A stretch of 18,078 nt of DNA. It comes from CALEUX01 sp037439945 (GTDB lineage Bacteria; Bacteroidota; Bacteroidia; Bacteroidales; Marinilabiliaceae). The stretch covers positions 1-18,078 of the forward strand of contig JBBIVA010000076.1 in the NCBI GenBank assembly GCA_037439945.1, given 5' to 3'. The position numbers were made by a program, and so were the translations under genes. The notes under the pieces were generated by a model. It did no database searches. It was not told the origin of the DNA and was given only the letters and a program-made list of their open reading frames with translations. This document shows positions 15,542-18,078 of this stretch, piece after piece. Numbering within the stretch: the stretch's first letter is position 1; each line of letters begins with the position of its first letter.

Positions 15542-16108
15542 TTATCCTAACGAAGGTTCGAATATTGAAAAATCATTTAATGGTGCACTTATATTTAAAT
15601 CAGGTTTTAATGATTTAATACTTTCAATTTCGTCATTTACAATTTTTGCCCACTGCCCTGCAATCTGAAGCTCTCCGCTCAATGTTAATCCATCAAAACT
15701 ATCATTATAAAAATCCAGAATTTCATCAGGAGAGGCTTTTCTTTTGCATTCAAATGCCAGGGAAATGGAATCAACCACTTTGTAATTCTCCTTTTTAAAA
15801 CCTGTTGTATGGCTCTTTGTAACAACCTTGCATTTGTTAATTTCGTTCAATTTTATCTCTTTTTCAAAAACTACATATTCATTATTTGAAACAAATAAAA
15901 CTACATGTTTATCCTTGTCAATTCCTATAATCGAATTGTTCCATGTTTTACATTCCGAAATACTATTATTGTTTTTCCCTGCCAAATTTAAAAGGGCCCC
16001 CTTTAAAAACTTCTCCCTTGATTTTTTCTCAGTGTCCCTTAAAAAAATAAATGGCGATATAAAGAGCATTAAAAATAACACCCCGATAATTACTGTTCCT
16101 GTTTCCAT
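15542..16108 (-). CDS. Membrane-anchored hypothetical protein
   Basis: This 188-aa protein is not one I recognise. It opens with a single hydrophobic segment (about 6-23, IIGVLFLMLFISPFIF) followed by a charged stretch (RDTEKKSREKFLK), which suggests an N-terminal anchor with the rest in the cytoplasm. Residues about 57-122 alternate hydrophobic and polar residues (HVVLFVSNNEYVVFEKEIKLNEINKC, SISLAFECK), suggesting a small beta-rich domain, perhaps PH-like. Residues 127-166 look helical (SPDEILDFYNDSF, GQWAKIVNDEIESI). Start and stop are clear, and codon use resembles its neighbours. It sits 107 bases after another small unknown gene on the same strand. I do not assign a function. Confidence 0.75.
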   Translation of the reverse strand: METGTVIIGVLFLMLFISPFIFLRDTEKKSREKFLKGALLNLAGKNNNSISECKTWNNSIIGIDKDKHVVLFVSNNEYVVFEKEIKLNEINKCKVVTKSHTTGFKKENYKVVDSISLAFECKRKASPDEILDFYNDSFDGLTLSGELQIAGQWAKIVNDEIESIKSLKPDLNISAPLNDFSIFEPSLG

Positions 16109-16173
16109 AACTTAATTATTAAAGAATTTAATAAGCAGCCAAACTGCTTTATGCTTTTATAATTCACACTTTT

Positions 16174-16194
16174 GTATTGATACTGCATCAATAC
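16174..16194. promoter_or_regulatory. 8-bp inverted repeat upstream of the 188-aa gene
   Basis: GTATTGAT (16174-16181) and ATCAATAC (16187-16194) are perfect inverted copies around a 5-base centre. They lie 66 bases before the ATG at 16108 and just after the stop of the previous gene. No T run follows on the minus strand. It could be an operator or a weak transcript-end hairpin. Confidence 0.3.
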
Positions 16195-16215
16195 CTGAAA
16201 AAAACAAAAGCAACT

Positions 16216-16593
16216 TTAGGAGTAGTAATGAAACGGAAACAGAAGGTCAAATATTTGCGGATATACCAGAATTACCTCTGACCTGGTAATTAATCCGAGA
16301 ATTTTTCTTTCGGTAATAAGCCTTGCTGTAACTGAATGAATGGACAGGGAATTGGATAAGTCTTTAACGAACTGAATGTAAGCACCATAAGACTCCGTTA
16401 ATATACTTTGTCCATTTACCGGATAGTGCGGACTTTCAAAACTGATAAATGAAATATAACCCGGTTCACCTGAAAGATTTTTTTTTTCAAACTTTCCGTC
16501 GGCAAAATTCACCAGGCTACTGTATAATCCTAACAAAAATATATACAGAAAAACCTGATGCAGGAATTTATTTTCCCTTACCAATTTTTTCAT
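16216..16593 (-). CDS. Small exported hypothetical protein
   Basis: This 125-aa frame is probably a real gene but is not one I recognise. It has a positively charged start (MKKLVRENK) and a hydrophobic segment at about 13-29, fitting a signal peptide or single anchor. The remainder has no cysteine and no motif known to me, and it ends in an aromatic tail (FPFHYYS). It is divergent from the CorA gene across a 230-base A/T-rich gap and lies upstream of the 188-aa gene on the same strand. The call is less certain than its neighbours because the frame is short and shows no family signature. Confidence 0.55.
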   Translation of the reverse strand: MKKLVRENKFLHQVFLYIFLLGLYSSLVNFADGKFEKKNLSGEPGYISFISFESPHYPVNGQSILTESYGAYIQFVKDLSNSLSIHSVTARLITERKILGLITRSEVILVYPQIFDLLFPFHYYS

Positions 16594-16826
16594 TCATCAA
16601 AGTTATGGAGTTTTTTTATTCCCAATGTTTCTTTTATATTAATTTTTATCCTTTATCCAAAAATTTTCCTTCTTACTGTGTAACTTAATATCGATTGATT
16701 AAAAATGAAGGGAATAATTTTTAATTAATTTGTAAAAAGTTGAAATTAGTGGGAAATAATATTTTAATGAATTTCAAAATTCGTAAATCAGTTGTACGTG
16801 TAAAAGGATTATTTGGAGCCGGTACA
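16594..16826. other. Divergent promoter region between small gene and CorA
   Basis: This A/T-rich gap must hold promoters for both divergent genes. I see no exact TAnnTTTG box with a TTTG partner in either direction. If CorA starts further upstream (16740 or 16767), part of this gap is coding. Confidence 0.4.
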
Positions 16827-17906
16827 ATGAAAAGGGTTAAGCGCAAGCCACCAGGCCAGGCCCCGGGAACCTTATTCCACACAGGAACCAGAAAAATGGA
16901 AAACATTTTGATAACGGTTCATGACTATGATGAAGAAAACTACAAATCGGTTGATATTTCGGAAATCAACCAGGCTGCACCATATGTTGGCGATAAATCA
17001 AAAACCTGGATTCAGGTTCGAGGACTTCACGATATTGATAAATTAAAACAGGTATGGGATTTTTTTGACCTTCACCCCCTTATACAGGAAGATATTGTTA
17101 GCACATCACAGCGACCAAAGGTTGAACATTATGGTAATGTTGTTTTTGTGGTAATGCGTATGATTTGGGGTTTAAGCAATGGTACAGTTGAAGAGTTTAA
17201 AACCGAACAAATTAGTATTGTTGTGGGCTCAAACTTTATACTTTCGTTCCAGGAAAGTGATGAGCCGATTTTCACACCTGTTATAAGAAGAATGGAAATG
17301 CAAAATACCCGCATACGCCGCTTGGGAATCGATTACCTTGCCTATGCACTAATTGACAATGTTGTTGACTATTATTTCTCGGCCATTGATATTACAGGTG
17401 AAACAATTGAAACAATAGAGGAAAGAATAACAGAAAGCCCTAAATCGGTACATCTCCAAAGTATACATTCAATAAGGAGAGACTTGATTTTTTTCAGAAA
17501 ATCAATATGGTCGCTGCGCGATGGTATTAACAGCCTTATGAGGGAAGACACCCATTTAATTGGCAAAGAAGTCAGGGTGTTTCTTCGTGATGTTTACGAC
17601 CATGTTGTTCAGGTTATTGATAGTATTGAAAACCACCGCGAAATGGTGTTTAGCCTTTATGATATGTACATGTCGTCAATTAGCAACCGAATGAATGAAG
17701 TAATGAAAGTACTTACCATTATTACAACCATATTTATTCCCCTCACTTTTATTGCCGGTATTTATGGAATGAATTTTAACCCCGGAGCAGGGCCTTTAAA
17801 TATGCCTGAATTAAACTGGAAATGGGGTTATCCAGTTTCTCTGGGAGTTATGGCCGTTATAGCCGGCATAATGGTTTTTTATTTCCGAAGAAAGGAGTGG
17901 TTGTAA
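16827..17906 (+). CDS. corA: CorA-type magnesium/cobalt channel
   Basis: This inner-membrane Mg2+ (and Co2+) channel works as a pentamer. I chose the ATG at 16827 (359 aa) by comparison with Thermotoga maritima CorA (351 aa as I recall it), which also begins a few residues before a PPG-PPGTL-like segment; here it is KPPGQAPGTL. Starts at 16740 and 16767 are also open in frame. The large cytoplasmic domain contains FFDLHPLIQEDI and QRPKVEHYGN, both typical of the family. A long helix region (FRDVYDHVVQVIDSIE, SNRMNEVMKVLTII) leads into two C-terminal membrane helices. The signature GMN is at 314-316, following IPLTFIAGIY. The loop between GMN and MPEL is about six residues longer (NPGAGPLN) than in the Thermotoga protein. 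The basic C-terminal tail (RRKEWL) is typical. It is transcribed away from all other genes here. Confidence 0.95.
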   Translation: MKRVKRKPPGQAPGTLFHTGTRKMENILITVHDYDEENYKSVDISEINQAAPYVGDKSKTWIQVRGLHDIDKLKQVWDFFDLHPLIQEDIVSTSQRPKVEHYGNVVFVVMRMIWGLSNGTVEEFKTEQISIVVGSNFILSFQESDEPIFTPVIRRMEMQNTRIRRLGIDYLAYALIDNVVDYYFSAIDITGETIETIEERITESPKSVHLQSIHSIRRDLIFFRKSIWSLRDGINSLMREDTHLIGKEVRVFLRDVYDHVVQVIDSIENHREMVFSLYDMYMSSISNRMNEVMKVLTIITTIFIPLTFIAGIYGMNFNPGAGPLNMPELNWKWGYPVSLGVMAVIAGIMVFYFRRKEWL

Positions 17907-18025
17907 TTTACTGTACAGGTTCCAACAGGTTTTTTAAACATTTCAATTAAGCCGATAAATCATTTTTTTTAACCGTAAATACTATCATTGCCCAACTCTT
18001 ATTTAACAATAAAAAACAACCATTT

Positions 18026-18078
18026 TTAACCCGGATTAGTCATTAGAAAGGCAATGAACTAATGACTTAGCCGGGATT
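18026..18078 (+). repeat. Palindromic repeat, copy 2, cut by window end
   Basis: TTAACCCGG at the left pairs with CCGGG near the window end. Inside, AGTCATTAG (18038-18046) pairs with CTAATGACT (18059-18067). Apart from one base it equals copy 1 at 13718-13768. With G at 18033 the foot of the stem is fully paired, so this copy is closer to a perfect palindrome. The rest of the element, if like copy 1, would extend about 190 bases beyond the window. It lies about 120 bases after the CorA stop. Confidence 0.85.

Noticed and set aside
16721..16906. Minus-strand frame over the CorA start
   Set aside because: It is antisense to the conserved PPG-APGTL start of CorA and overlaps the promoter gap.

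Overview
The window looks like chromosome from an AT-rich member of the Bacteroidota, probably a free-living polysaccharide degrader of the Marinilabiliales/Bacteroidales type. The evidence is the C-terminal domains that resemble type IX secretion (T9SS) sorting signals on most of the secreted enzymes, the DUF5018-like and other Ig-like modules typical of the phylum, and AT-rich intergenic DNA. The genus cannot be named from sequence alone.

Region 1 (1-13280, all on the minus strand) is a block of secreted pectin-degrading enzymes. In transcription order it runs: a 911-aa PL9 pectate lyase with two tandem Ig-like repeats, a 924-aa PL9 lyase with three N-terminal beta-sandwich modules, a 620-aa PL9 lyase, a 613-aa PL1 pectate lyase, a 512-aa GH105 unsaturated uronyl hydrolase, and a large modular secreted protein cut by the left window edge. 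PL9 and PL1 enzymes cleave homogalacturonan or rhamnogalacturonan by beta-elimination. The GH105 enzyme then removes the unsaturated uronic acid from the ends of the products. All three PL9 proteins keep the calcium aspartates and the catalytic lysine. No SusC/SusD pair, transporter or regulator is visible. Strong hairpins after several genes suggest that the block is not one simple operon.

Region 2 (13281-14315) is about 1 kb without a gene. It holds a candidate promoter for the first PL9 gene and a roughly 240-bp element bounded by inverted, REP-like hairpins (13715-13955).

Region 3 (14316-17906) is housekeeping in character: a K+-dependent Na+/Ca2+ exchanger-type antiporter, two small unrecognised exported or membrane-anchored proteins (minus strand), and a divergent CorA-type Mg2+ channel (plus strand). 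A second copy of the hairpin repeat begins at 18026 and runs off the window.

The main item that standard annotation would miss is a set of intergenic palindromic elements. Five ends share the pattern AACCC-N2-ATT followed by a hairpin (13718, 13950 reversed, 15383, 15534 reversed, 18028). A structured leader before the PL1 gene (5551-5640) shares a 12-base hairpin with one of them. They look like a REP/REPIN or MITE-like family. No transposase is present in the window, so that identity is an inference.
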